DNA of 64,000 bases, from contig NZ_JABAEX010000003.1 of NCBI RefSeq assembly GCF_012843315.1, forward strand, positions 91,865 to 155,864, in the 5' to 3' direction. This DNA is from Streptococcus sp. WB01_FAA12 (GTDB lineage Bacteria > Bacillota > Bacilli > Lactobacillales > Streptococcaceae). The notes under the pieces were generated by a model that did no database searches, was not told the DNA's origin, and saw only the letters and a program-made list of their open reading frames with translations. The translations under genes and the position numbers were made by a program. Below are positions 52,261-59,147 of this stretch, in pieces (within the stretch, counting starts at the first letter, position 1; each line of letters starts with the position of its first letter).

Positions 52261-53601
52261 ATGAAAAAAATATTTAAACTGAAGATTCTCATTCCTTTTG
52301 TGGCTCTCCTATTAATTATCAATGTTGGGATAACCATGTTAGTTGGGATAATGGGAGCTGTAACCAATAATGGAAGAAATGATTGTGGTGCCGTAGAAAC
52401 AACATCTTCAACCAGCGACTCAACAGTTTCTTCAGCTGATGGTTCCATCGATGACTTTGTAAAAAAGCATAAAGAAGCCTATATCCTGTCTTGGAAGGCA
52501 GGAGGTTTCCTACCTTCAGCCTCTATCACTCAAACAATGATAGAGAATGGCTTTAATTTTACGAATCCTAATGGTACCTCCTTCTGGAAAGCTCACAATA
52601 TGGGAGGTGTTAAAACCTCTAGCAAAAGTAATTTTCCAGTTACTCTTGCGACGTATGGTGAAGATAGTGTTGATTTAAGTGGGACAAAGCCTGGAGCGAA
52701 TGTCGGAGACGGCACAGGAGGAGCTTATACTTGGTTCTCTAGCTACGATGCAGGAATCGTAGGGAAATCTGAGTTTATGGCTCACCAGACACTTTATAAA
52801 GGGGCTATAAACAATACAAATGGTATTGCTAGCCTATCTGCTATAGCAGATGGTGGATGGGCCACAGATGGCACTTATAAGAGCAAACTAACTGATATGT
52901 ACCAAAAACTAGGTACGAAGTATCAGTGGCTTGATAAGGAAGCTATTGCTGCTCATGGTGAGAAACCTTATGAAGGATCCAGTACACAAGACGTCAGTTC
53001 TTCAGATAGTGCGGTGTCTTCTTCAGCTGAAAAAAGTGGATGTGGAGAATCAGGTAGCAGTGCCGATGGAACGGGAACTGTGCCTTCAGATGCGACTGCA
53101 TGGGGGTATAAACCAGAAGACTTACCAGATAGCTTGAAATCATTCATTATTGATCCCAAGAGCTTAGGCATGGATTATGCCAAGTCTATAGGATGGTATA
53201 ATCCTGGAAGTGACGAGTATGCTGGACAATGTGTGAATCTTACAATCAGCATGGGAAATCAATTATGGGGCCATTCTGGCTCAGTACAGGGAGATGGGAA
53301 AGATCAGGCGGCAGCGTGGGCTGCAATATTTGGAAACTCAGTTAAGACTACACCTAAAAAAGGCGCTATTTTTTCTACACAGGTAGGGGGCGGAGGATAT
53401 GGTCATACTGGTATTGTATGTCATGTTTTCGAGAATGGCTCCATCTTGTTTGTAGAGCAAAATACACCTCTGAGTGGTTGGGATCAGTTCAAAACTCCAT
53501 ATACATGGAATTATCGTATTTGGACTAAATCTCAACAGCAAGAACAGGTAATCTCTTTTGCTTATCCAGATGACAGAGAAGCTAAATTAAGTTCAAATTA
53601 A
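52261..53601 (+). CDS. VirB1-like peptidoglycan hydrolase (glucosaminidase-like + CHAP)
   Basis: 446 aa. One N-terminal membrane helix (ILIPFVALLLIINVGITMLVGIM), then a FlgJ/AtlA-like lysozyme domain about 75-225 (LSWKAGGFLPSASITQTMIENGFNF...NMGGVKTSS), a Ser-rich linker, and a CHAP domain about 300-430 with catalytic-type Cys in DEYAGQCVNLTISMGNQLW and His in GGGGYGHTGIVCHVFENG. Equivalent of TraG/TrsG, which opens the cell wall for the channel. Order and operon position agree. Confidence 0.88.
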   Translation: MKKIFKLKILIPFVALLLIINVGITMLVGIMGAVTNNGRNDCGAVETTSSTSDSTVSSADGSIDDFVKKHKEAYILSWKAGGFLPSASITQTMIENGFNFTNPNGTSFWKAHNMGGVKTSSKSNFPVTLATYGEDSVDLSGTKPGANVGDGTGGAYTWFSSYDAGIVGKSEFMAHQTLYKGAINNTNGIASLSAIADGGWATDGTYKSKLTDMYQKLGTKYQWLDKEAIAAHGEKPYEGSSTQDVSSSDSAVSSSAEKSGCGESGSSADGTGTVPSDATAWGYKPEDLPDSLKSFIIDPKSLGMDYAKSIGWYNPGSDEYAGQCVNLTISMGNQLWGHSGSVQGDGKDQAAAWAAIFGNSVKTTPKKGAIFSTQVGGGGYGHTGIVCHVFENGSILFVEQNTPLSGWDQFKTPYTWNYRIWTKSQQQEQVISFAYPDDREAKLSSN

Positions 53602-53615
53602 AAGGAGGATATAAG

Positions 53616-54206
53616 ATGATTGATTGGATAAAAGAGAATATGGTTGTATCGATTGTAGCAGGTGTTCTATTGATTTTGGCAGGAATAGGGATTGTGTCGA
53701 GTTTCAGACCATCTCAACAAACCAAAATAGAGAAACCAGCTCAGGTGAGTTCTTCGGGAACCTCTCAAAACGGACCGTCTTCCAAAGAGGAAACAGTAGA
53801 TGAGAAGCATTATCGGACAGCTAAACTAAAACTAGAACGTCCCTATGCAGAGGCAACACTGGAAGATAAAAAGGAAGTGTTAAAAGCCTTTGAAGAAGCA
53901 GTAGCAGATATAAAAAAGACGAAGTTTCTGCCAAATGTCAAGGGAACAATCGAGAATCATTTATCTATGACACAGAATGCGATGGTTCAAACCTTTGCGA
54001 TGGCTCTTCTGACGAATCAGTATGATTTCCAACCTGAACAATTGGAAGTGATGCCAACTGAATCAGATGATGTTATTCAATTTTTGATTGTTCTAACTAA
54101 AAACGGAGAAGAGAACAGCTATTTCGTTGGCAATTTCAATACTACGGTTCAACAAATCCAGCTAAAAGCCTATGTTGGTGGAAATATAGGTGGTACATAC
54201 GGCTAA
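53616..54206 (+). CDS. Membrane-anchored T4SS-operon protein
   Basis: 196 aa. One N-terminal membrane helix (VVSIVAGVLLILAGIGIVSSF), Ser/Gln-rich linker, then a soluble extracytoplasmic domain of about 130 residues (KFLPNVKGTIENHLSMTQNAMVQTFAMALL; FLIVLTKNGEENSYFVGNFNTTVQQIQLKAYVGG). Last gene of the VirB4 operon, RBS AAAGGAGG. May be a TcpC/VirB8-like or lipoprotein-like channel stabiliser; not recognised. Confidence 0.6.
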   Translation: MIDWIKENMVVSIVAGVLLILAGIGIVSSFRPSQQTKIEKPAQVSSSGTSQNGPSSKEETVDEKHYRTAKLKLERPYAEATLEDKKEVLKAFEEAVADIKKTKFLPNVKGTIENHLSMTQNAMVQTFAMALLTNQYDFQPEQLEVMPTESDDVIQFLIVLTKNGEENSYFVGNFNTTVQQIQLKAYVGGNIGGTYG

Positions 54207-54212
54207 CAAGTT

Positions 54213-54240
54213 GCACAAAAAGTTATATAACTTTTTGTGC
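54213..54240. repeat. 28-bp perfect palindrome containing AAGTTATATAACTT, site 5
   Basis: GCACAAAAAGTTAT followed by its exact reverse complement, then TTTT. It may be both an operator and the terminator of the T4SS operon. It lies 8 bp upstream of the parA promoter. Confidence 0.75.
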
Positions 54241-54247
54241 TTTTATA

Positions 54248-54276
54248 TTGACAAGAAAAGTTGCTTTAGGTATAAT
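54248..54276 (+). promoter_or_regulatory. Sigma-A promoter of the parA operon
   Basis: TTGACA, 17-bp spacer, TATAAT: near-consensus. Flanked by palindrome sites on both sides (54213-54240 and 54289-54300), implying autoregulation. Confidence 0.85.
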
Positions 54277-54288
54277 TAAGTATATAAA

Positions 54289-54300
54289 AAGTTATATAAC
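54289..54300. repeat. Palindrome site 6 (AAGTTATATAAC) at the parA start region
   Basis: AAGTTATATAAC, 12 of the 14 bp, about 12 bp after the -10 of the parA promoter, where a repressor would block transcription. Confidence 0.65.
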
Positions 54301-54329
54301 AAAATACACAATTATCCAAGGAGGGAATC

Positions 54330-55148
54330 ATGAAGATTCAGACAACGAACTTAGGAAAAGGTGGCGGCGGTAAGACTACAGATACCTTTAATGAAGGGGA
54401 TTGGTTGGCACGTGTTAAGGGGCTTAGAACACTACTCATTGATGGAGCCTGGGAATGCAATTTGACAAGAACATTTGATGTAAAATGTGAGAAAACCGTC
54501 TATGATATATTTACGACTGGAGAGTATGAAATTGTACCAATATCAGAAAACCTTAGTCTGATTTGTGGTGATGAGCGTTTGACGGATGAGCAGTTAGATC
54601 TTGCTAGTCGAAACAACAAATATCTTCAGTTGTTTATGTGGTTTAGCGAACATTACGAAGAGTTAGAAGCACAATTTGATGTCATTCTGATTGATACGCA
54701 CAATGACGAGAGCCTAGTTACGGCTAATTTTATAGCTGTGTCAGATATTGTCTTGGCTGTTTCTGATGCCTCTCTTAATGGTTTTCGTGCCTGGTTATCT
54801 TTGAAAAATTTTGTAGACTTCATTAAGAGCGAAGCTATCGAAGTTATTACTAAGAAAAGCTATGTTAAAGCAGAACCTTATCTTATTGGAAATAAGATTA
54901 AGTACGTTGGAAACAATGTAACAGACACCTGTAAACAATTTTTAGAAGTTGTTGAAGAAGATCAGGCTTACCTGGGATCTATCCAGGAGAAAGAGCTCAT
55001 GGCCAAGAGTCTTGTGATCAGTCAGAGTGTCTTTGAGCAGCATGAAGAGATGACAGCTAACCAAAAAGAGACACATCAAAAGTTTTATGATAATATAAAC
55101 TACGTATATGAAAATATTTTGAGTGTGTTAGAAGGAGAGGTAGCATGA
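54330..55148 (+). CDS. parA: ParA-family partition ATPase
   Basis: 272 aa. Deviant Walker A NLGKGGGGKTTDTFNEG at residues 6-22, second acidic motif LLIDGAWECNLTRTF near residue 40, Walker B DVILIDTHNDES near 120. Like plasmid ParA but with an unusual GAWECNLT instead of DPQGNLT. RBS AAGGAGGG. Overlaps the RHH gene by 4 bp, giving the ParA/RHH pairing of small plasmid partition systems (type Ib, delta-omega-like). Stabilises the excised, replicating element. Confidence 0.88.
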   Translation: MKIQTTNLGKGGGGKTTDTFNEGDWLARVKGLRTLLIDGAWECNLTRTFDVKCEKTVYDIFTTGEYEIVPISENLSLICGDERLTDEQLDLASRNNKYLQLFMWFSEHYEELEAQFDVILIDTHNDESLVTANFIAVSDIVLAVSDASLNGFRAWLSLKNFVDFIKSEAIEVITKKSYVKAEPYLIGNKIKYVGNNVTDTCKQFLEVVEEDQAYLGSIQEKELMAKSLVISQSVFEQHEEMTANQKETHQKFYDNINYVYENILSVLEGEVA

Positions 55149-55417
55149 CAGAGAATCGATTCGCACAAGTAAAACAAACATTCCAAAGTACACCAAAGAG
55201 AGAAAAGATTCCTTCGTCTAGGAAACAAAATCAGGAGGCTAGAAAGTCTCCTGAAAGCTACAATAAAAAGCAACGTTTCCCTTTCTCTCTGCATCATAAT
55301 GTTCGATATGATATGTTAGATGCTTTAGTAGAGTTTCACGGTGAAAAATCAGCTTCATCTTATCTTGAGAATCTGATTATAAGAGAATGGGAAAAGATGG
55401 AGCGAAAGAAAAAATAG
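55145..55417 (+). CDS. RHH centromere-binding/regulatory protein (partner of ParA)
   Basis: 90 aa. Basic disordered N-terminus, then FPFSLHHNVRYDMLDALVEFHGEKSASSYLENLIIREWEKM, a C-terminal ribbon-helix-helix. Same layout as ParG/omega. It should bind repeated DNA at its own promoter; the AAGTTATATAACTT palindromes around that promoter and at other operon heads are candidates. Confidence 0.7.
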   Translation: MTENRFAQVKQTFQSTPKREKIPSSRKQNQEARKSPESYNKKQRFPFSLHHNVRYDMLDALVEFHGEKSASSYLENLIIREWEKMERKKK

Positions 55418-55443
55418 AGTTCCATAAGAAAGGAAATATAGCA

Positions 55444-55824
55444 ATGAAATACTTATCAGATCTATCAGATATTCCAGAGTTTTCTTCAGCAGCAACAGAT
55501 TCAGGACAATTCTTGATTCCTCGTCCAATAATAGACAATCCACAGTTTAATGATCTGAAGAGTAGTGGAATCTTTCTCTATATGCTTTTATTAAATCGTT
55601 TAAGAGGAGCGGTTGACTTTGAATTAAAAGGATATGATGAAAATGGAAATACTTTTGTATGTTACCGTGTAGAGGAGCTAATGGAGGCTCTTCAATCAGG
55701 TGAAAGCAAAGTAATTTCTTTGAAAAAGAAGCTAAAGAATCATGGTTTAATTGAAGAAGTCCGCCAAGGATCTAATCTACCCAATAGAATTTATCTAACA
55801 GATGAGATTTTAAATTATTACTGA
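55444..55824 (+). CDS. RepA_N-type replication initiator domain protein (short)
   Basis: 126 aa from the ATG at 55444. SGQFLIPRPIIDNPQFNDLKSSGIFLYMLLLNRLRGAVDFE...ENGNTFVCYRVEELMEALQSGESKVISLKKKLKNHGLIEEVRQGSNLPNRIYL is the RepA N-terminal winged-helix domain. Typical plasmid RepA_N proteins are 250-350 aa, so only the DNA-binding half is present; there is no frameshifted remainder downstream. It could be a replication initiator paired with ParA or a derived regulator. Confidence 0.75.
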   Translation: MKYLSDLSDIPEFSSAATDSGQFLIPRPIIDNPQFNDLKSSGIFLYMLLLNRLRGAVDFELKGYDENGNTFVCYRVEELMEALQSGESKVISLKKKLKNHGLIEEVRQGSNLPNRIYLTDEILNYY

Positions 55825-55844
55825 TGAAGTAGGAGGAATCTACA

Positions 55845-56171
55845 ATGATTTTCATTGATATTAAAAGACTTGTTCAGCTATTCTTTATTTTTATCGGAGC
55901 TATAGCAGTCTATGTATTTTATAAGACGTTTGGTCTTAGTATGGTGTTTATAATTGTTTTAGGGTTGGCCGTTTTGAAATTCGCTCCAGCTTTCCTTCCA
56001 GTTGTATTATTACTGTATTTGGGACTTCACTTTACAGGTGGTTTTAGCTTTATTGCAGATGGAATTGTGACGGTTTTATGGAGTATTATTTTGATTCCTA
56101 TGGGGATAGCAACTATTGAAATGAGCAAATCCTATTTTAGTAAGAAAGAGAAACCCTGGTATGACAAGTAA
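55845..56171 (+). CDS. Small membrane protein
   Basis: 108 aa, four hydrophobic segments (LFFIFIGAIAVYVFYKTFG; MVFIIVLGLAVLKFAPAFLPVVLLLYLGL; VTVLWSIILIPMGIATIEM). RBS AGGAGG. Unrecognised. A terminator follows. Confidence 0.6.
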   Translation: MIFIDIKRLVQLFFIFIGAIAVYVFYKTFGLSMVFIIVLGLAVLKFAPAFLPVVLLLYLGLHFTGGFSFIADGIVTVLWSIILIPMGIATIEMSKSYFSKKEKPWYDK

Positions 56172-56204
56172 GAGTTTATCTGAAAAGATAGGCTCTTTTT
56201 TTGT
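56170..56204 (+). terminator. Terminator before the transposase gene
   Basis: AGAGTTTATCT-GAAA-AGATAGGCTCT stem followed by seven T. Confidence 0.8.
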
Positions 56205-56240
56205 CAGAACAAAGGATTATTTGAACATTCAGGTCAAAAT

Positions 56241-56267
56241 TTATTAAAATAAGCGTAATTTTAATAA
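56241..56267. repeat. Inverted repeat in front of the transposase RBS
   Basis: TTATTAAAAT / ATTTTAATAA, perfect 10-bp arms with a 7-nt loop, ending at the RBS (AGGGAGG). May be an operator, or an RNA hairpin that occludes the RBS. Confidence 0.6.
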
Positions 56268-56280
56268 GGGAGGATTCTGA

Positions 56281-57618
56281 ATGGCTTTCTTTGATGAGAG
56301 AGAACTAAAAAATCAATTGCTGTTTCAAAATGCAAAAGAATTTTATAACTTTGTTTCTAGGTATGATGAGGAGATGATCCCAGTCATGAAAGCAAAGGGC
56401 TATACCTGTATTCATTCAATGGAACGAACCGTCGCTTTTACATTTGGAGAGTTTACTTTTAGAAGAAGACGTTGGAAAAAGGGAGATCATTGGGTTATTC
56501 CAGTAGATGAAAAATTAGGACTTCAGAAGAATGTCCGCTTCTCCTGGGAATTTATGTATCAGGTGGCTAAATTATCTACTTTAATGCCCTATGATAAAGT
56601 AACTCAGGTGATCCAATTGACTTATCACATCTCTATCACAAAGCCAATTGTAGTAAAAGCTGTAAAAATTTGCGAGAAGTTATTGGAGGAGAGAGAAGGC
56701 TATCGATATTATGAAGAGAATAAAGAAGTTCGCAAAAGAAAAGCCCAGGTTATTTATATTGAGGGTGATGGTGTGATGGTTAAAGCACGTGACACACAGA
56801 AGGATAATAAACATTACGATTTATCCCATTTTGTAGTTCATACAGGAAGCCAGAAAGTTGGCAGCAATCGATTTGAACTCCAGGACAAAAAGGAATTTAT
56901 TGGCCTTGACAATCGCTTAGTGAGGGAGCAGGTGATCGATTATCTGTTCAATAATTACGAAATTACGAATCAGACTTTATTGATTACGAACTCTGATGGA
57001 GGTCATGGATATACACCCTATGTTTTCAAAGAGATTGCGAAGGTTCTGCGAATTAAACGCCACGAACATTTCTGGGATGAGTATCATGTAAATAAGGAGT
57101 TGAAGAATTATCTAAAATTTTACTCTGAGGATCTATTAGAGAGAGCTTTCCAGGCGATTAAGCAACATGATAAGCAGTTAATGAGAACTGTCCTAGATAC
57201 GACCGAAAGTTATATCGAGACAGAAGAAGAACAAGAGTTATTTGAGAAGTTCAAGAGTAAAATATTGAGAAATTTCCAATATACCAAGCCAGCCGAACAG
57301 AGGGGATTCAGTCATGCAGGAATCGGGATAATGGAGAGTCAGCATCGTAAGGTCACTTATAGAATGAAAAAAAGAGGAATGTATTGGACTCTTGCTGGAG
57401 CTGAAACGATGAGTCGAATTATTGTTTTGAATTATGAGGATTCCTTGAGAGAATTATTCTTCGGCACCTGGAGAGAAGATTATGAAAAATTTATTTCTTT
57501 GGAGGAAGTTTCTGCTTATACCATTAAAAAGAGAATGAGTAAAACGGATAAAGAAAATACATCTAGATATCAATGTTACCCTGATAGCAAAAGATTATCT
57601 TACTTCCGAAAACAATAG
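56281..57618 (+). CDS. ISLre2/UPF0236-type DDE transposase (TnGBS-like)
   Basis: 445 aa. N-terminal helical DNA-binding part, RRRRW beta segment, then the DDE core: YIEGDGVMVKA (D163), LLITNSDGGHGY (D239), GIGIMESQHRKVTYRMKKRGM (E352). The family is ISLre2 (UPF0236). The gene lies alone at the right end with its own RBS, not between IS inverted repeats, and no other recombinase exists in the ICE, so it is taken as the ICE transposase. TnGBS transposases of this type insert upstream of sigma-A promoters, and a strong one lies 88 bp after its stop. Confidence 0.85.
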   Translation: MAFFDERELKNQLLFQNAKEFYNFVSRYDEEMIPVMKAKGYTCIHSMERTVAFTFGEFTFRRRRWKKGDHWVIPVDEKLGLQKNVRFSWEFMYQVAKLSTLMPYDKVTQVIQLTYHISITKPIVVKAVKICEKLLEEREGYRYYEENKEVRKRKAQVIYIEGDGVMVKARDTQKDNKHYDLSHFVVHTGSQKVGSNRFELQDKKEFIGLDNRLVREQVIDYLFNNYEITNQTLLITNSDGGHGYTPYVFKEIAKVLRIKRHEHFWDEYHVNKELKNYLKFYSEDLLERAFQAIKQHDKQLMRTVLDTTESYIETEEEQELFEKFKSKILRNFQYTKPAEQRGFSHAGIGIMESQHRKVTYRMKKRGMYWTLAGAETMSRIIVLNYEDSLRELFFGTWREDYEKFISLEEVSAYTIKKRMSKTDKENTSRYQCYPDSKRLSYFRKQ

Positions 57619-57641
57619 AAGTACATAACAAAGTATATAAA

Positions 57642-57653
57642 AAGTTATATAAC
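57642..57653. repeat. Palindrome site 7 (AAGTTATATAAC) near the right ICE end
   Basis: Twelve of 14 bp of the palindrome, followed 26 bp later by CTTTTTGTGCT, the same word that flanks sites 1 and 5, close to the assumed right end at 57688. Confidence 0.6.
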
Positions 57654-57705
57654 AATAACCTTTGTAAAATAAGGTCTTTTTGTGCTACAATCAAACATAA
57701 AATGC

Positions 57706-57734
57706 TTGCACGGTATGTAAAAATGTGTTATAAT
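57706..57734 (+). promoter_or_regulatory. Sigma-A promoter just outside the ICE
   Basis: TTGCAC, 17 bp, TATAAT. The -35 is 17 bp from the presumed ICE end, matching TnGBS target preference. Confidence 0.8.
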
Positions 57735-57740
57735 CTACTT

Positions 57741-57891
57741 AAATTAATCGAATAAAAAAAGACGAAAAGTGCGCTAACACTTCTCGCCTTACCGAGTAAG
57801 AACTCGTCCTTCTTACTCAGTCTTTAATTAATGATACCTGATAAGTGTATCAATGTCAAGACTGAGCAAGAAATTTGTTCAGTCTTTTTTT
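57741..57891 (+). ncRNA. Small RNA (plus strand), about 150 nt
   Basis: Runs from the promoter at 57706-57734 to a terminator: AAGACTGAGCAA / TTGTTCAGTCTT stem followed by seven T (57858-57891). Contains two further hairpins and overlaps a minus-strand RNA. No convincing peptide. Confidence 0.55.
57754..57824 (-). ncRNA. Antisense small RNA (minus strand), about 70 nt
   Basis: Promoter on the minus strand: TTGACA (plus 57854-57859), 17 bp, TATCAT (plus 57831-57836). It ends in a stem GGCGAGAAGTG / CACTTTTCGTC followed by seven T on that strand. Fully complementary to the plus-strand RNA, as in copy-control or Fst-type RNA pairs. Confidence 0.5.
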
Positions 57892-57935
57892 AAAACTCGG
57901 TGATGTTCTCCTAAAAAATGTATGAATTTAGGCGT

Positions 57936-57985
57936 TCTAAAAAATTCTACCGCATACGGCCTTTATAGCGGTAAAACTTTTTAGA
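57936..57985. repeat. Inverted repeat at the junction with the truncated AEC gene
   Basis: TCTAAAAAATTCTACCGC / GCGGTAAAACTTTTTAGA, 18-bp arms with two mismatches and a 14-nt loop. Ends exactly where AEC homology begins. Confidence 0.65.
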
Positions 57986-58654
57986 GTGCGCCCAGGCCGT
58001 CGAGGAACCATGATTAATACCTTCGTGAATGCCAATACCATTTTTATTGGTTTGCCTTTAAACATAGCTCTGTTTGGAAATCAAGCTCTTCCCTACTTCT
58101 TGGTGTATTATATTACAAACACGGTATCTACTTGGACATTAGGTGTCTATCTAATGACCTCGGATAGCAAAGAAGGGGCTTCAAAGCAAGCTCAAAAATT
58201 CAATTGGAAGAAGCTCTTCCCAGCACCTTTATTGGGATTTCTCGTAGCCCTCGTATTTTTAGTGCTCCGTCTTCCTGTCCCAAGTTTTGCGGAAAGTACC
58301 TTGACTTATATTGGTAGTTTAACAACGCCATTATCTCTTGTTTATATCGGTATTGTTCTTGCTAAGGCCGGCTTGAATACGATTACTTTTGATAAAGATA
58401 CAATTGTCACTTTAGTTGGACGCTTTATCCTAGCTCCTCTGATCATGCTTCTTGTATTGAAGTTCTTTGCCCCAAATATGGCAACAGCAGAATTTAAGAC
58501 CTTTATGATTCAGTCTGCTACACCAGCTCTAGCAGTTCTTCCAATCCTTGCCAATCAAGGAAAAGGGGATGTTGAGTTTTCAACGAATGTGGTGACTCTA
58601 AGTACGGTTCTATTTATCGTTGTTATTCCAATATTACAAACTTTGTTAGGATAA
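57986..58654 (+). pseudogene. AEC-family (auxin efflux carrier/malate permease-like) transporter, 5'-truncated
   Basis: 222 residues readable from 57986: RPGRRGTMINTFVNANTIFIGLPLNIALFGNQALPYFLVYYITNT..., about six membrane helices in the C-terminal two thirds of an AEC transporter (full length about 310-320 aa). The N-terminal 90 or so residues are replaced by the inverted repeat, and there is no RBS in front of the first Met. Likely a deletion/insertion scar at the element end and non-functional. The intact family moves malate or other carboxylates. Confidence 0.75.
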
Positions 58655-58805
58655 GAAGGAAGAGGATAGGATTGAAAGTTCTGCGTTAAGAAATTCCCCT
58701 ATTTAAAAAATATTGATTCAAATTTTATGAAATGAATAAGTGGTTTTAGTTCTGAAAAGCCTTGATATTACGCTATTTTTAGTCCAAATGAAACTCATAC
58801 TTTCC
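58655..58805. other. Non-coding stretch between the AEC remnant and attR copy 1
   Basis: AT-rich; I see no gene, only degenerate sequence. Confidence 0.5.
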
Positions 58806-58857
58806 AAACCAGGTCTTAAGAAAGCTTGTAAAGCATCACAATTTAGTAAACGTTAAT
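58806..58857 (+). other. attR copy 1: duplicated rpsI 3' end
   Basis: Reads [16 protein letters not shown] stop; 47 of 52 bp identical to 5036-5087, in the same orientation. One codon changed from Arg to Cys. Followed by a terminator-like AAGAGCACC ... GGGTGTTCTT. Confidence 0.8.
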
Positions 58858-58975
58858 TCGAGAGAATTACTATACTTACAAAGAGCACCTTTTGGGGTGT
58901 TCTTTTTTATATTTCCATACTAAATTGGTGCAATTGACACAGTTGTTGCGACTTTAGTCGAATACAGTCAGTTGC

Positions 58976-59045
58976 CTCAAAACGTTAATTAACACGATAC
59001 TATCAACGTTTTGAAACACTTAAGAGTTCACCTCATAGGTGCTTC
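58976..59045 (+). other. attR copy 2: partial rpsI end plus native downstream region
   Basis: CTCAAAACGTTAATT then AACACGATA..ATCAACGTTTT...AGAGTTCACCTCATAGGTGCTT, a diverged copy of 5074-5141 (rpsI end plus its terminator). Probably the original chromosomal flank beyond the elements. Confidence 0.7.
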
Positions 59046-59081
59046 TCTGTCTAACTTAATTTTATAAATTAGGAAATAAAA

Positions 59082-59094
59082 AAGTGGTATAATA
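59082..59094 (+). promoter_or_regulatory. Extended -10 promoter of the rhomboid-like gene
   Basis: TGG-TATAAT (TGnTATAAT) 55 bp upstream of the gene; no clear -35. Confidence 0.45.
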
Positions 59095-59147
59095 GTCATA
59101 GATAAAGAACTGCAAAAATGAGAAATATGTAGAAGAAAATTATTAAC

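Larger units (their letters stand above)
10327..57688 (+). mobile_element. TnGBS-like ICE with DDE transposase, MobL-type relaxase and pSK41/pIP501-like T4SS
   Basis: About 47 kb, almost all on the plus strand. It contains relaxase, oriT-like region, coupling protein, VirB2/3/4/6/8-like proteins, cell-wall hydrolase, replication and partition genes, AgI/II adhesin and an ISLre2-type transposase as the last gene. The association of conjugation with an ISLre2-like DDE transposase and insertion about 15-17 bp upstream of a sigma-A promoter is the published hallmark of TnGBS elements. Here the right end (about 57688) is 17 bp upstream of the TTGCAC -35. The left end near 10.33 kb is an estimate; no convincing terminal inverted repeat or target duplication was found by eye. 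Confidence 0.7.

Noticed and set aside
56281..57618. Free-standing ISLre2 insertion sequence inside the ICE
   Set aside because: No terminal inverted repeats or target duplication surround the gene, and the ICE lacks any other recombinase. It is better read as the ICE transposase, although an IS cannot be fully excluded.
10329..57688. GTAGGATAAAGA / TCTTTTTGTGCTAC as terminal inverted repeats of the ICE
   Set aside because: Similarity is too weak (about 9 of 14 with gaps) to define ends; kept only as the basis for an approximate boundary.
10374..57696. AATCAAA at about 10377 and 57689 as a 7-bp target duplication
   Set aside because: The adjoining sequences show no inverted-repeat match at the two positions; the 7-mer is AT-rich and likely chance.
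57831..57896. A 20-codon ORF (MIPDKC...) in the plus-strand small RNA as a type I toxin
   Set aside because: It runs into the terminator, has no hydrophobic segment and no resemblance to Fst.
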